In this document: positions 10,501 to 21,438 of the stretch, one piece after another | How positions within the stretch are numbered: the first letter of the stretch is position 1 | How the letters are laid out: each line of letters opens with the position of its first letter | Assembly: GCA_963971285.1 (NCBI GenBank) | Contig: OZ020248.1 | Coordinates: forward strand, 24,449,873 to 24,513,872 | DNA: 64,000 nucleotides | Origin: Astropecten irregularis | Taxonomy: Eukaryota; Echinodermata; Asteroidea; Paxillosida; Astropectinidae | Direction of reading: 5' to 3' | Translations under genes and position numbers: made by a program | The notes under the pieces: generated by a model | Databases searched by the model: none | What the model was told of the DNA's origin: nothing | Seen by the model: the letters and a program-made list of their open reading frames with translations, nothing else

Positions 10501-11800
10501 TTACCATTGTATGATACTACCTTAAATGTGAACTTCTTTTCTTTATCTGTTAATTGCACTTTGCTTTTAGGTCAAGTCATTTTGTAATGTAGAGTTACGA
10601 CGATTCCAGTTTAAGAAGTACCCACATTTTGTGTCAAACCTCTCTACATATGCTTGGAAAATCTTCATCATAAAGGTATGTGGATTTTGAAAAGTTTCTT
10701 TGGAGAAATTTTTCGATGAAAAAAAGGACATTTTTTAATAAGTAGAACAGAGACGGTAACAAGTGAAAACCATGAAAGTGTTTTTAAGGAATCTGTACAA
10801 TGAGTCGACAAAAAAAAGAAGTAAATTCTCATTTTGAGGTAAAAAACAAAAATATTTGAAAAAAACAAAGGGCCCTTTGTTTTATTTATTTTGCTATCGC
10901 CATTTTGCGTCCCAAATGAAATGAAGGGCTTCAGATACATGGCGAAGCTGGAGCCTTTCTTCGACTTCATCATGTGGCCCGATCCCTTCATTTCGTTTCG
11001 TGGGCCTCAAATAGTGGGTAGCAAAATAGGTCCCAAGCCTAGCCTCTAGCCTGGTTTCGTAAAGGCCCATAATGTCATTTCTTGTCATATTACCTGACTT
11101 CATTAGATAATTAGCCATGGTGTTCGTCAACAGAACAAAGGCACCAGCCTATTTGAACTTATAGTCTGGTGCCAAAAGCTATTGTTTTATTTGTACACAA
11201 ATATGTATGTAGAAGGCGGAAACATGACAAAGCTCTGCTTATTTTTGATTCATTCTGATGCAGGAGACAGTGAATGAATTTGGCGCCATCTTCTGGGCGG
11301 ATGCGTCCGTGCGATTCTCAAAATCGTTGGAGATCCTAATACCCTTTGCCTACCAGCATCATGGCTACCTGTCCCGCATCCACAGTTACAGCGCCCACAC
11401 CACCAAGCCGATCAAGCACAACTATTACATGACGGTGCCCAAGATGTACGAAGCCATCGGAGTGGACAGGAAGGAGTTTGCCGAGTCGTCGAACGCGCCG
11501 CACCCTGCCTCCAACCGACAGCTCATCTTGAACGGCACCACGATCCAGGCCAAGTTCCTGGCTCCGATGTACGCCTGCGCCATGAACAAGTCCTGCATTA
11601 GCCCGCCGGGCGCCAAGCACACTGTCAATCACCGGTTTGACGCATCGGCGCTGATGCTCGTCATCTACAAGTACTTTCCCGGTGAATTCAGCCGAGAGAA
11701 TGACCACTTGGCCGACATCGACCAAGTCATGTACATGCACAGAGCTTCGAACGATTGGAGCAAAGTCAAAACGTGTGCTAACAAATCCAGCATACTTTGA
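7532..11800 (+). CDS. DUF1647-like type II membrane protein, 344 aa
   Basis: Five coding exons: 7532-7540 (only Met-Asn-Leu), 8164-8251, 9590-9885, 10571-10675 and 11264-11800. All borders are GT-AG and phases fit (0, 1, 0, 0), giving 344 residues. A short cytosolic tail is followed by one hydrophobic anchor at about residues 8-28 (LLVVMAGCMALGGIITAW) and RKK, the usual Golgi type II layout. The lumenal part contains IIIYDIGI, CNVELRRFQFKKYPHFV, a YAWKIFIIKE block, EFGAIFWADASVRF and a C-terminal HRFDASALMLVIY. From memory these blocks resemble the invertebrate DUF1647 / glycosyltransferase-like proteins; the acidic WADAS may correspond to a metal or nucleotide-sugar site, but that is inference and the reaction is unknown. 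Potential N-glycosylation sites include NRT, NKT, NLS and NGT. Introns are full of MITEs and SINEs. Another glycosyltransferase-like family remains possible. Confidence 0.85.
7664..8019. repeat. TTAA-flanked MITE family C
   Basis: About 356 bp with ends TTAAAGGTATAATACATG and CATGAACTATACCTTTGA, and an inverted interior pair (TTGAGCTCAATTAGACATCTG / CAGATGTCCCATTGAGCT). Related partial copies are at 39,709-39,876 and 47,195-47,345. Length and the TTAAAGG start match family A, but the interior is different. In intron 2 of the DUF1647-like gene, whose short first intron donor lies just upstream. Confidence 0.75.
8459..8714. mobile_element. hAT-like MITE with 8-bp target duplication
   Basis: 256 bp with near-perfect 28-bp terminal inverted repeats: CACTGATCTATACAAACTGG at the left and its complement at the right. 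Identical AGTTCTCC octamers flank it at 8451-8458 and 8715-8722, which fits the 8-bp duplications of hAT elements. The interior is GC-rich (GGCGAGCCGTGAAG, GCGGCCATG) and non-coding. In intron 2 of the DUF1647-like gene. Confidence 0.82.
9044..9180 (-). repeat. tRNA-derived SINE, minus orientation
   Basis: Minus strand shows TAGCTCAGTTGGTAAGA (A box) and AGTTCGAATC (B box) followed by the TTTGTTCATCTTTC tail. It is inverted relative to the copy at 9,250-9,390. Confidence 0.75.
9250..9390 (+). repeat. tRNA-derived SINE, plus orientation
   Basis: GGGACACCACCAACGTAGGGC leader, A box TAGCTCAGTTAG at 9285-9296, B box GGTTCGAATCT at 9344-9354 and tail TTTGGTCACCTTTC. In intron 2 of the DUF1647-like gene, just upstream of exon 3. 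Confidence 0.78.
9401..9560. repeat. Family H repeat (GTTAGGAGGG...CGTCAGGCCC)
   Basis: Carries AAACTGCTCATCAATCAAAAT, AAGTTAGGAGGGACAATGG and the inverse AAGCGTCAGGCCCTTCTAAC. The same inverted arms recur at 21,060-21,300 and 27,160-27,355. It ends 30 bp before the exon 3 acceptor. Confidence 0.6.
9899..10135. repeat. Degenerate fold-back of GACAAGTCGAC motifs (family L)
   Basis: The left half repeats ACAAGTCGACC / ACAACTCGACTTG / ACAACTTGACTCCG and the right half the complements (GAGTTGTCTTTG, AAGTTGTCCCG, CAGTCGACTTG). The stretch can fold back on itself along nearly its whole length. It begins 14 bp after the exon 3 donor. Confidence 0.65.
10170..10525 (+). repeat. TTAA MITE family A copy in intron 3
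   Basis: TTAA at both ends, AACCAAAACAGAAATGTTCAC at the left and CATTGTATGATACTACCTTAA at the right. The middle is diverged from other copies and lacks the central palindrome. Confidence 0.7.
10897..11078 (+). repeat. Family G MITE
   Basis: Contains AAATGAAGGGCTTCAGATAC, ATGGCGAAGCTGGAGCC, GTGGGCCTCAAATAGTGGG and CCCAAGCCTAGCCTC. Inverted counterpart at 62,450-62,664. In intron 4 of the DUF1647-like gene. Confidence 0.65.
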
Positions 11801-12389
11801 GTGTTAAGTTCAACGTTAGATACTCACAGTGATACTTCTTACAGGGTACTAATTCAAACAGATGGAGCTTGAACCTTTTTTGAGACACCTTCTCTAGTTG
11901 AGGGCTTTTCATTTAGATGTGGAGGGATTTTACATTAGCGTCGTCTGCGCATATCTGCATCAAAGCCGGACCTCTCTGTGCCGAAATTCGTCCGAGCCGC
12001 CACAGGCACTCGACACAGTACGGCCTGCATGCACCACACGAACATCACACTCTCAGCTCAGGTACGAGTTGTCCTTCGCTCTAGCAGACATTGTGTATGT
12101 ACACGACTACACCCGTGCATCTGCGCATTTGAGAAGCGGACACAGCCTCGTTTTCAAAAGTGTAAGTGTGCAGATCGATTCTAAACGTTTTGTGTTCAGA
12201 TTCTCGATATTCAACCATCAAAAAGGCCACCTTGGCGGCGCCAGTGAAATCCAAAGAATATTTCCAATGCAGCCTTTGATACTGTGCAATTGTTTTGTTC
12301 TTAAAGAATTGTTTTTGCTTGGAGTAAGGAGGGCTTGAAATTTTGTATCATAGCAGATCATAAAATTTGTTTGTTTGAGGACTGCCTGT

Positions 12390-12665
12390 GTCGTACTTAA
12401 AGATCTTGGTGTCAATCTACAAATTGTGGGTTCGAATCCAGCCATGGGCTAGTGGTGCTTGCGTTCTTGAGCAAGACTCTTCACCCAGGTGTAAATGGGT
12501 CGTACTTAAAGATCTTGTTGTCAATCTACAAATTGTGGGTTCGAATCCAGCCATGGGCTAGTGGTGCTTGCATCCTTGAGCAAGACTCTTTGTCACATTA
12601 TTTCTCCTCTCCACCCAGGTGTAAATGGGTACCTGTGAGGGTAGAGAAGGCTTTGTGTGCTTGAT
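12390..12665 (+). repeat. Tandem duplication of a SINE-like unit
   Basis: A 109-bp unit starting GTCGTACTTAAAGATCTTG is repeated almost exactly from 12,499. Each copy has GGGTTCGAATCCAGCCATGG (B-box-like) and GAGCAAGACTCTT; the second continues through CACCCAGGTGTAAATGGGTA into a tail. Distinct from the TAGCTCAGTTGG SINEs elsewhere. Confidence 0.7.
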
Positions 12666-12952
12666 TAGCCTTTGTGTGCTTTACATACAGCAGCCGGGGC
12701 TGTATACTCCCCAAGATGCTTTTTAAGATGTGAAAATTTGGTCCATTGACCAGGTATTATAGTATTAAACATTGTAATACGATTTGTATCAAAAGTATTC
12801 TATACAAATACCTCAATTATTATTGAATATCCTTCATATTTGCCCTGGGCAGTTTTTTTTGAAATAATGAAGCGTATCAGTATTACACTAATCTTAGTTG
12901 TTCCTCTCCTTATTAATGTTTGAATAACACCCATTGTACTGAGCCTCAACAC

Positions 12953-13307
12953 TTAAAGGTTGTATCATACTTTGGTAAGAGACCAAAACAGAAATGTTCA
13001 CAGATTTACGTATAACTTACAGGGTATGAAGATGGTGATGGTAGAAACATAGCGTTAAAATGTTTCCGTCTGAAATGGTGTATTTATCCAGAAATTAGCA
13101 AAACAACGACCGAAAATCTTTTTGATTTTTTAAAAGACTTAAGAAATACTGTGGCTGTTTTTCACTGTGGCTGTTTCTTCTCAAAAAGTGGGCACCGTAT
13201 GAAACTGAAATTTTCACAGATGACTGTTACTGTATCTGTCTTGATATTTCTGCCCATGAATCTTTATTTCTATGATAAAAACCAAAGAATGATATTACCC
13301 GCTTTAA
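12953..13307 (+). repeat. TTAA MITE family A copy
   Basis: TTAAAGGTTGTATCATACTT at the left, GATATTACCCGCTTTAA at the right and the full interior, with a small deletion around the central palindrome (TTTTTAAAAGACTTAAG). Confidence 0.85.
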
Positions 13308-13436
13308 GCATGAAAAGTCTTTCTTGATGAAACAGAATCTACTTTTGACTAGTACTCATCCAAGGAGCTTTGACTGGTATAATGATTTTATCAAGGTTTT
13401 TGGTGCTTAAACAAATTTCACGAACCATGGACTAAT

Positions 13437-13655
13437 TGAATGGAGTTGCTAAGCACAACAATTTGCTTGCCCAATAAAACAAACCACCGTTAAAAATTTC
13501 ATTTGATATTCATAGTCAGCGAACAACAGCCAAAGAACAATCACAAGCGATACACATCACATGGAAATTTGATTGTTAACCCTGTTTTTTATTAAGACAG
13601 AAATGTCATGCTTAGCAAATTTTTGTGCTAAGCAGGGCCGTCAAATTGGCACCAG
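13437..13655. repeat. GCTTAGCA palindromic MITE (family D)
   Basis: Left arm GCTAAGCACAACAATTTGC and right arm GCAAATTTTTGTGCTAAGCA flank AGCCAAAGAACAATCACAAG. Other copies are at 23,627-23,868, 48,761-49,098 and 56,047-56,289. Confidence 0.75.
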
Positions 13656-14396
13656 ATGCTTGGAAATTTCATCACAGTAAGTTCCAAGTGTTACTGGATG
13701 ACATAAAAATATCAAATATGATTTGATATAACAAAATAAGCATTGAAATTTTAATGTCTGAATATGGCTGTATATTTTGTGTGTACTTTTATAATTATTT
13801 TGTATTTATTACCTTTTTTATATTGATGCACTCTTAAAAGTTATATGCAAAGTTTTGTTGAAGTGGAAATATGTTAACTAATTAACAGGTCGAATAAATG
13901 GTGATTTGTAAATGTCTAACATTGATAAACAGTGGGTTTGTTTTGTAAGAGAATGCTTTGATAAAAAAACTGTTCTTTTAACAAATAGATGCTTATAAGT
14001 CAATTGTCTATTTCTTTGTCTTTGCGTTGCTTTGTTTAGCTGTAGGCCTTATGTAGACAAGAATCATGGTCAATCATGGAACATGCAGAAACTCAAGCAA
14101 AATGAAGTTGTTTTCCTTAAAAACAGTGAAACTGACTATAATGTAGGCCTGATGCATAATTATTATTTTCGCAGATGTCATGTATTTTGTAAGAGAAAAA
14201 CTAGATTGAAAACTTCCCTGTGGTTTTTTGTAAGTCGGCGACAACGTTTCGATCATTCTATTGACATCTTCCAAATGTATCCATATCACTGGCCTGTTTT
14301 ATTTTCAGGATAAATGTTTCTTGGCCACCCCCCCCCCCCCCCCCCCCCCGTTTCCAATAAAAATTGGATACGACTTTATGCTGGCCGGAGTCCCTG

Positions 14397-14681
14397 AAAG
14401 GTACTAATATACTTTGGTTTTCCTCAAAGAAATACAGATTCATGGGCAAAAATATCGAGGAAGATACAGTAACAGTCATCTGTGAAATTGTCAGTCCCAT
14501 ACGGTGCCGACGTTTAAAAAAAAAAAAAACAGTGAAAAACGCCCACAGTATTTCTTATACCTTTTCACCGTAATTTTCTATTTTTAAAAGATCAAATTGT
14601 TTTTTTTTTATGCCCTGTAAATTATAGGTTAATCTGTGAACATTTCTGTTTCAGAATACCTAAGTATGGAAGTACATTTAA
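14397..14681 (-). repeat. TTAA MITE family A copy, reverse and shortened
   Basis: Starts AAAGGTACTAATATACTTTGG and ends CCTAAGTATGGAAGTACATTTAA with the usual interior in reverse. The CACCATCTTCATACC segment is missing. Confidence 0.75.
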
Positions 14682-14997
14682 TACTTTTGGCCCCTCTAAA
14701 TTTATTTTCTCTGGACTACAGCAAAATGGACTTGTCCATTGTCTAACGTTTCCGTTACAGATGCAGCTTAGTGAGTGATTACAACACAAATAATCACTCC
14801 ACGTGAATTGTTTACAACAGAACAAAAAACCTGCGAATAATACAACCGATTGGTCCAAAAGAATGGCATAATGTCAACTCGACAGTTCAGTAGTTTTAAA
14901 TGGTCGTCTGGTTTGATAGAAATGACAAGGCACGTGTGAGTAGTGTCGTGTCTGTAATGACAGCTTGTAGTAGCTCATTTTTCGTCGGTTTTCAGCC

Positions 14998-17900
14998 ATG
15001 GAACTTGGTAAATGCCGGATTTATAAACCTGTGGCAACAAGGATAGACCTAGGGAGGCCTATGCATTTGGACTGGATCTGTAATGGGAGCAATATCAAGG
15101 AAGATTTAACGGGTGTCAACTGTGGACTCGTGGCCGTGGAGCCCTCACCAGCTCTACCGAGCCACGTGCCGTTCACCAGGCCTGTTCTCTGGGCAGGTGG
15201 GTACTCCCAGCAGTACCACCCAGCGGGTCTCTGGCCGCGTTCCTCCCCGTGGACTTCGGTGATGATTAACCCCTTTCCTGGAGATTTGGGTGAACATGGA
15301 CCACCGTGTGGACCCTTGAATGTACCGGTGGATCCTGCCGTTTGGCCGGCGAGTGGACCGTGCAGGGAAGCCCTCCTTGAAGCGTCACGGGAAGCTGGAC
15401 TGACGGCGACCATGGACCAAGGTGCGATGGACTACACCGGTAAGTCAAGCTTATTTTTCTGTCTAAATTTCCCCAAATTTAAAGGAAGTATCATACTTTG
15501 GTAAGAAACCAAAACAGAAATGTTCACAGATTTACGTATAAATTACAGTATGAAGATGGTGGTGGTAGAAACATACCGTTAAAATTATCCGCCTGAAATG
15601 GTGTATTTACCCAGAAATTAGTAAAACAACGACCAAAAATCTTGTTGATCTTTTAAAAGATCAAAAATAAAAGAGAAAAGACTTAAGAAATACTGTGGCC
15701 GTTTTTCACTTTTTTTCTCAAAAAGTGGGCACCGTATGGGACTGAAATTTTCACAGATTACTATGATTGTATCTTCCTTGATATTTATGCCCATGAATCT
15801 GTATTTCTTTGACAAAAACCAATGTATAATACTACCTTTAAGACACTTATGCAAATCTACTGCTAAATTTATTATTTCTTCAAGTAACCACATGGGAAAC
15901 TGACTGGTTAATTTAAGTCATTGAAAAGTAAACAAAGAACAATTGACTGGAGCAGGATTCGAACCAGGGACCTCGTGAATACCGTTTGACAGTCTGCCAA
16001 ACGAACAATGATTATAGATAATTCGAAGTGTATCAGTTGTAGGTCAAAAACACCCCGTAATTCCGTAAAACTCACTTTTCAGATACCCATACCCCATTGT
16101 TACACAGCTGATATTGAAGTTCATCATAATTACCCCCGTTTCAGACAGGCGTGCCTAAATATATTAGGAGCGACCCTAGGTCGACCCAATTCAGATTTTG
16201 GTTTCAGACAGGCGAACTTAATACATTGGAGTAGCCCTAAAACTGGGCCTAAACAAACGGACAACTTGGGGCCATAGCAACAGCTCCGTAGAAGACATTT
16301 GGGGCGGTGTTGTTTACGATTCAGACAGTACATTGTCGACTTGGTTGTTGGGAGGAGGAAATGGAAATTAAGCATAATGTACTTCGATTTTGACTGTTGT
16401 CATTGTTTATACACAACCGTCACGACTGGCATTATGGCCGTCACATTTAGTTTTTTACTACAATGTATAAGGCCTACCCCATCTTTGACTTTGCCTTTAA
16501 AATGATTAATTTTGTTGTTTTTGTATACCTTGGCAAAGGTCTATTGAAAAATACACCCAATTAAATGATGTACGACCGGCAGACGATTTCCATGCCAAAA
16601 AGTTTTGTATGTATGCATTGTGGGATATCACTGCAGTTTTCTGCTCATTTGCATACATTTGCATTGAGTTCGGCTCATGACTAGAGCGACGTCTGAAACG
16701 ATGTCGCTCTAGCGTCGTTCTGAACGATTCGGACCGTGGATCTTTCGGCATCAGGCGCGCCTGGTCGCTCCTAATTGATTCAGACGTCGAACTTTCTATG
16801 TACTTAATTCAAATCTTGCTTTTTAATTGGTTCGGCGCGACACTAGAACGCCTGTCTGAAACGGGGGTTAACTCACAGAGGATATTAATTCTTTCTCTTT
16901 TTTGATCATCATTGTTTTGTAACAAAATATACCTTCCCATGGGCGTATATCACGGGGGGGGGGGGCTAGAGGGGTTGCAACCCCCCAGGTTTTCACTTTT
17001 TACATTTAACAATAAAAAATAATTTTGTGCCCAAACGTATCGGGAAGTACGACCCAGCTACAAGATCAAACCCCAGGTCTGAGGACGTGTCTACACTAAC
17101 CATTTTGATGAAGTAGTATGTTCTTTATCTTGTATGTAGGGAATAGGAAAACCATGAATTACATAATTATGAAACCAGGCTAGTATAATCAGTAATTTCA
17201 CTACTTTTGTCCGGCCCCTGGGGACGGTGGTGGTTGTGGTGGTGGTGGTGGGGGGGGGGGGGGATCATCGGGGAAAAAAACATGCTCCATTATGCATACT
17301 TATGACAATGACTGTGTGGCTATTTTTGTGACTGCAATATATTGTTTATGATCAGTCACACTATTAACATTTATTCGAATAGAATAAATCCTTGTATATC
17401 TCTTGGCATAAATTGAGTGTTAGGCCCTTTAATGTGGATTAGTGATGTCTTTCATTCATAAAAAAAATTCTGAATTCCCTGTTGCCTGTTCTACTGAAAT
17501 TCAATTTCATTCATTTTTGTTGCCTGAGGTTTCTAAGATTCGAGTTTGGTTCATTCATGTGTTACTTATCCACGCTGCTCCTTTAAAGCCATGCCTTATA
17601 TGTTGGCCTCAAAAGCTGTACTTCGTAATGAGCTTGCATGCACTATAGCTGTATTTCTCCAATATTCTTTGCTTGCCGCATGTTAACCGAAGCTTCACAA
17701 GATTTTTCAACAGTCATGCTTTAAGTTCTTCTTTTATATTCTGAAGTTTATTGGCCTTGCCATTCTTTCTTTCCTTCTACATAGCAGCCCCTAGCTACCT
17801 TGAGCGGCTATAATTTGTAAGAAACATAATTCCATTATTGACCGCTAGCTACATGGACCCCACACCGTGTGATTTGTATATGTCAGGCGAACATTAGCAG

Positions 17901-19939
17901 TATAATTGAGAGGGGTCTCACACGAATCAAGTCAAAAAAACGAGATGTCAGATCAACAAACACACGACCCAACACAATAGAAGACGTCAGGAAACCAGGC
18001 ACCGGGGCGCCCTCACTTGACTCCAAGTGGTAAACCGAGAAGCGAACGATTGAAAACAATTTCTCGACCGTGTTTATTTACCGTGGAGGAGCGCAACTGG
18101 GCTGGGGGCGAAAGCTGAGAAAGACGGCGGTGGTCCCTGCTTTGTGTCCGGTGCAAGGTGGAACACATTAGACACCTTCCGTTGTTATCAAAGTAGTCCT
18201 TGAAAAGGAAAATCTCATCATGGATATTGTGTTTGTTTGATATTGTTTGTGACATGGAGTCGCAAAGGAGAAGAACTTAGGTCTTGGACCGACGATTCCT
18301 CTCATGAATTTGCCAACAGTGGGATTTGGTTTCAGCCGGATACTAGCAGTCAAACCTTCGACACAGCAAGTCTTTAAAGTTCATTTCGCATAAAGTTCTA
18401 TGGAACTTTTAGAAGCTGCCGATAAAGACTAACAACTTGCATCATGGCAATTTTCTGTTAAACCCTCAAGACGCTTTCTTGCATGCAGTCGTTCTGCTAC
18501 AATGGAAATTATTTCTCAATCTATCATTCAATGCTTGGCCTGATGTGTTTTCTTCGTCTCCTTTCTTTGCATGGGTGTGGCCCGGGCGTGGCCCGGGCGT
18601 GGCCTCGCCGTGAAAGTCTGTCAGCATTGCTCAACTAAACTGGTCATCAGTTTCTCACCCTTTTCTCTTCACCATGACTTTCTCACCACGTTTCTTCACC
18701 CTGGAAAGACAATACTCCAAATTTTGAATATAAATCTCGTTTTTTTGGTTTTCGAAGCTGAAGCAAACGAACCTCTTCGTCAGAGACGCAGCCGGGCCAA
18801 CTACACGGCACCGCAACTGCGCAGGCTCGAACAGGCCTTCCGGGTCACGCAGTACCCGGATGTGGTGACCCGTGAGAGGCTGGCCGTGGAGCTGGATCTC
18901 ATCGAGCCTCGTGTGCAGGTGAGAGTCCTATAGTCAAACTGTGGATGGGCCATTCCACCAAGTCAGTCTGGTCAAGATTTGGGGCAGTGTTTTCTGGTTC
19001 TCATGGACTTGTCTGCCGTCTTTAGACCCTTCTCGAATCGGTCTTGACTCAGGCTTAGGCTTTGCCTTTGTCATGTGAAGTGAAAATAACACTCATGCTT
19101 GTATACAAGTTGTGTGAACTTGTGTCTAGTATTCAAAACTGGGTGTTCAAAGCCATAGCCAACTCATCATTTTGGCTTAGGGTCTGGCTCAGGCTTTTGC
19201 ATTTTTCATCTTAAAGGTGAAAATTGTGCTTTTCTCTCTTGAAACTCAAGTTCAAAGATGAGAATTGTGTCCAGATGATCTGATATGGAGTCATTGCGAG
19301 CCAAAGCATCTATACTCTGATACCCGTTACTTCAAAATGGATGTAGAAAGTCATGGAGGCCGAAGTCGAAGCCGAAGCGAAATCTCAGGCCGAGGCTTAC
19401 AAAATGAAGAGCCACAATCATGGTTGACTACCTCTCCTGTACAAGCTGCAGGTGTTGGTTTTAAGTCTGATTTGATCCACTTCCAATGACTGAAACCGAC
19501 GGTATAAGGGTTCTTTATATAGACCGGCCAAGTTATTTTGAGACGGCACTATAACGAACATCGCTATACCGAACTATTATGGCTATACCCAACATCATCC
19601 CTGCTCCCATTATGTGTGTACAATGCATATGGCTCTTTAAATCACTATAACGAACAACCACTATAACGGACAACATTTGTGCATGCATCACACCATGTTC
19701 ATTATAGTGGCGTTCCACTGTGCAAGAAAACCTCCATTTCAGCTAAAATATGACCCATCAAATTTGACGGCATGATTGTGTTTTTCTGTTCTGTTCCGTG
19801 TGATCTGACACAGGTTTGGTTTCAGAATCGGAGAGCCAAACACCGGCGTTGTTGTACCGGGACACGGGAACTTGATTCCAAAGTTTCTCGCCGTACGAAG
19901 AGGCGATCTGCGGCGTCTACCTCCGAGTCAACTGCCTGA
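14998..19939 (+). CDS. Paired-like homeodomain protein, 242 aa
   Basis: Three coding exons: 14998-15439, 18758-18918 and 19814-19939; GT-AG borders, phases 1 and 0, 242 residues. The ATG has a strong context (GCCATGG), but a TTTTCAG just before it could be an acceptor, so a 5' non-coding exon is possible. Residues 1-147 are low in known motifs and rich in Pro, Trp and Gly. The homeodomain spans about residues 157-216 and retains R5, L16, F20, W48, F49, Q50, N51 and R53. The intron after position 46 (Q|VWFQNRR) is typical of PRD-class genes, and Q50 places it with the paired-like group. No paired domain is encoded. Unusual features are Tyr at 8, IEPR at 41-44, His in place of Trp at 56, and two Cys at 59-60. 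The tail is short, basic (RRTKRR) and Ser/Thr-rich, without an OAR motif. A nuclear DNA-binding regulator is expected; I could not assign it to a named family. Confidence 0.92.
15479..15841 (+). repeat. TTAA MITE family A, complete copy in homeobox intron 1
   Basis: 363 bp, TTAA at both ends, TTAAAGGAAGTATCATAC left and ATAATACTACCTTTAA right, GATCTTTTAAAAGATC palindrome at about 15,648-15,663. It begins 40 bp after the exon 1 donor. Confidence 0.9.
15911..16010 (-). repeat. tRNA-derived SINE fragment, minus
   Basis: Inverted tail and B box (GGATTCGAACCAGGGACCTC); the A-box end is degraded (AGTCTGCCAAACGAAC). Confidence 0.6.
16133..16867. mobile_element. Fold-back DNA element with CCCCCGTTTCAGACAGGCG ends
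   Basis: Inverted termini CCCCCGTTTCAGACAGGCG (16,133) and CGCCTGTCTGAAACGGGGG (to 16,867) enclose 735 bp. Subterminal motifs also recur inverted (TAGGAGCGACC / GGTCGCTCCTA). TA or TTA borders both ends. No transposase ORF. A segment at about 38,540-38,770 shares the GATCTTTCGGCA and AGTTCGACG... motifs, suggesting a second decayed copy. Confidence 0.75.
16954..17263. repeat. G-homopolymers and GTG microsatellite
   Basis: Twelve G at 16,954-16,965, followed by the perfect palindrome GGGGTTGCAACCCC, and a (GGT)n run that passes into about 14 G at 17,250. Inside homeobox intron 1. Confidence 0.7.
18570..18605 (+). repeat. Short GTGGCCCGGGC tandem repeat
   Basis: GTGTGGCCCGGGCGTGGCCC-type units, two and a half copies, about 155 bp before the homeodomain exon 2 acceptor. 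Confidence 0.5.
19540..19722. repeat. ACTATAACGAAC palindromic repeat
   Basis: GGCACTATAACGAACATCGC near 19,547, CACTATAACGAACAACC in the middle and the inverse GTTCATTATAGTGGCG near 19,697. An inverted-repeat MITE of about 180 bp in homeobox intron 2. Confidence 0.5.
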
Positions 19940-20736
19940 GGTCCCCGGACTATAGGTTTCAACTTCACAATGTCGCTGGTGTGATGTGATCATAATGAAA
20001 CGATAGCGGCACAAATTTACCCTTGCTCTATGCTGAAACTTTGTCAAGTTGTGTTATCATGTCTATGCCGTGGTGTGTGGTTTTCATGGTAGTAGTGCAA
20101 CTATACCGACTCCTTTGCATCTGTTCTCGGCCGTGTCTGGTCCGGGCAGACCAATCATACTTTATAGCGCCCTCATACGGCGTTGGACCGACAACAGGAT
20201 GCCCAGAGTTGTAAACCCGGGCAGTCGTACTCGAGTGTTGTCTCTGGATTGGACGGGGCATACACCAATCAAGGACCAATAATCCAACACAGCCAAAACC
20301 GAGCACGGGAATACATTGAGACCATGCAAAGTGACTTCATCAGCCTGATATAAAGGCTGGCAGTCTGCAGCTAGCCGAAACGTCACTACCTTTCAGCCAA
20401 CATCATGAGCCATTGAACACTTAGCTTCTTACCATTTTCATGAAGAACATCCTCTTTTTAAGTAATATACAACTATTTACCGTGACATCTTAAAAAGGTA
20501 TCAGCAAAACAGATTGCCCCAAACACTGACAGACTTCTGGATGAGTTTTTTTTTTAAACTATGAAGTTGAGGGTTTTTAGATTATTAAAGGTCAATTGGA
20601 GATCATTTACTGTGGTGCACCTTAGTTTTTGTGCTGCCGCCCTCTGGTGGCGAAGTCTGGTGATGGTATTCTGTGGATTGGATTGGGTAGATCTCACTAC
20701 CACGAAATAGCATGATTCAAATAGTTTATCTTCAAA

Positions 20737-20742
20737 AATAAA
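20737..20742 (+). other. Candidate polyadenylation signal of homeobox gene
   Basis: AATAAA about 800 bp after the stop codon at 19,939. It is the first canonical hexamer I noticed; other sites could be used. Confidence 0.35.
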
Positions 20743-21059
20743 TACTTTTGGCTTTCAAAAGTATCTTAAGGAATGAATATGAATGATATTTTAATGAAAA
20801 TATTTTGCATTAGTCAGATAATGATACGAGTACAATAGAGCCATGTTGAACTTCATTCTGACATAAGTCTCACATAATAATTGCCAACACAAATGAATTG
20901 TGAGCATACAATATCTTTGTGTATGGTGCAACAGTAACTCTCCGCTGGTAGAATAATTCGTACATTCTGGATAAGTGTGGATAATTTCGACCGAGTTGTC
21001 ACTTACCAAATTGGCCAATGTGTGTAGGCAGAAGGAGTTTGATCAATATTAGGTGATAC

Positions 21060-21300
21060 AATCAATTTGATATATTTATTCGATTATTAATCATTTATTC
21101 ATAATGCTTAGAGTTAGGAGGGCCTGACGTTTCGATCCTAGCATGATCTATCATTTTTCAAAGGCATTTTAAGCCTTAGTCAGAAATTAAGTTTATCCTG
21201 TAATAGGATCGAAACGTCAGGCTCTCCTAACTACAATACTGTTATAGCTTTCAGGTCATTATTTTGGTTGATGAGCAGTTTGCAGCAGTTCATTACTTGT
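21060..21300. repeat. Family H repeat, complete inverted pair
   Basis: GTTAGGAGGGCCTGACGTTT at about 21,113 and its complement AAACGTCAGGCTCTCCTAAC at about 21,213, with GGTTGATGAGCAGTTTGCAG on the right. Confidence 0.7.
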
Positions 21301-21438
21301 ACTGTATCTATTATTCATTTAGATAGCAGATATCTTATGGCCTGTTAATAATGGTAGTGATGAGTGTATGACAAGGATAATGTTAATAGTGATAAAAGAG
21401 CACTGCAGTGTATTATGTATAGGCAATGGAAGGTTTAT

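Larger units (their letters stand above)
11801..14997. other. Intergenic between DUF1647-like gene and homeobox gene
   Basis: 3.2 kb with no supported exon. Contains the 3' flank of the upstream gene (a possible ATTAAA signal at 12,764), a tandemly duplicated SINE-like unit (12,390-12,665), TTAA MITEs (12,953-13,307; 14,397-14,681), a GCTTAGCA MITE (13,437-13,655) and a 22-C homopolymer at 14,328-14,349. The homeobox promoter presumably lies in the last part; no core element was recognised. Confidence 0.6.

Noticed and set aside
11336..11740. 134-codon minus-strand ORF
   Set aside because: Lies opposite exon 5 of the DUF1647-like gene and shares its GC-rich codon pattern; shadow frame.
14328..14349. 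C22 homopolymer as a functional element
   Set aside because: Probably a simple repeat and prone to sequencing error; nothing else supports function.
15021..15413. 130-codon minus-strand ORF
   Set aside because: Antisense shadow of homeobox exon 1; no splice or domain support.
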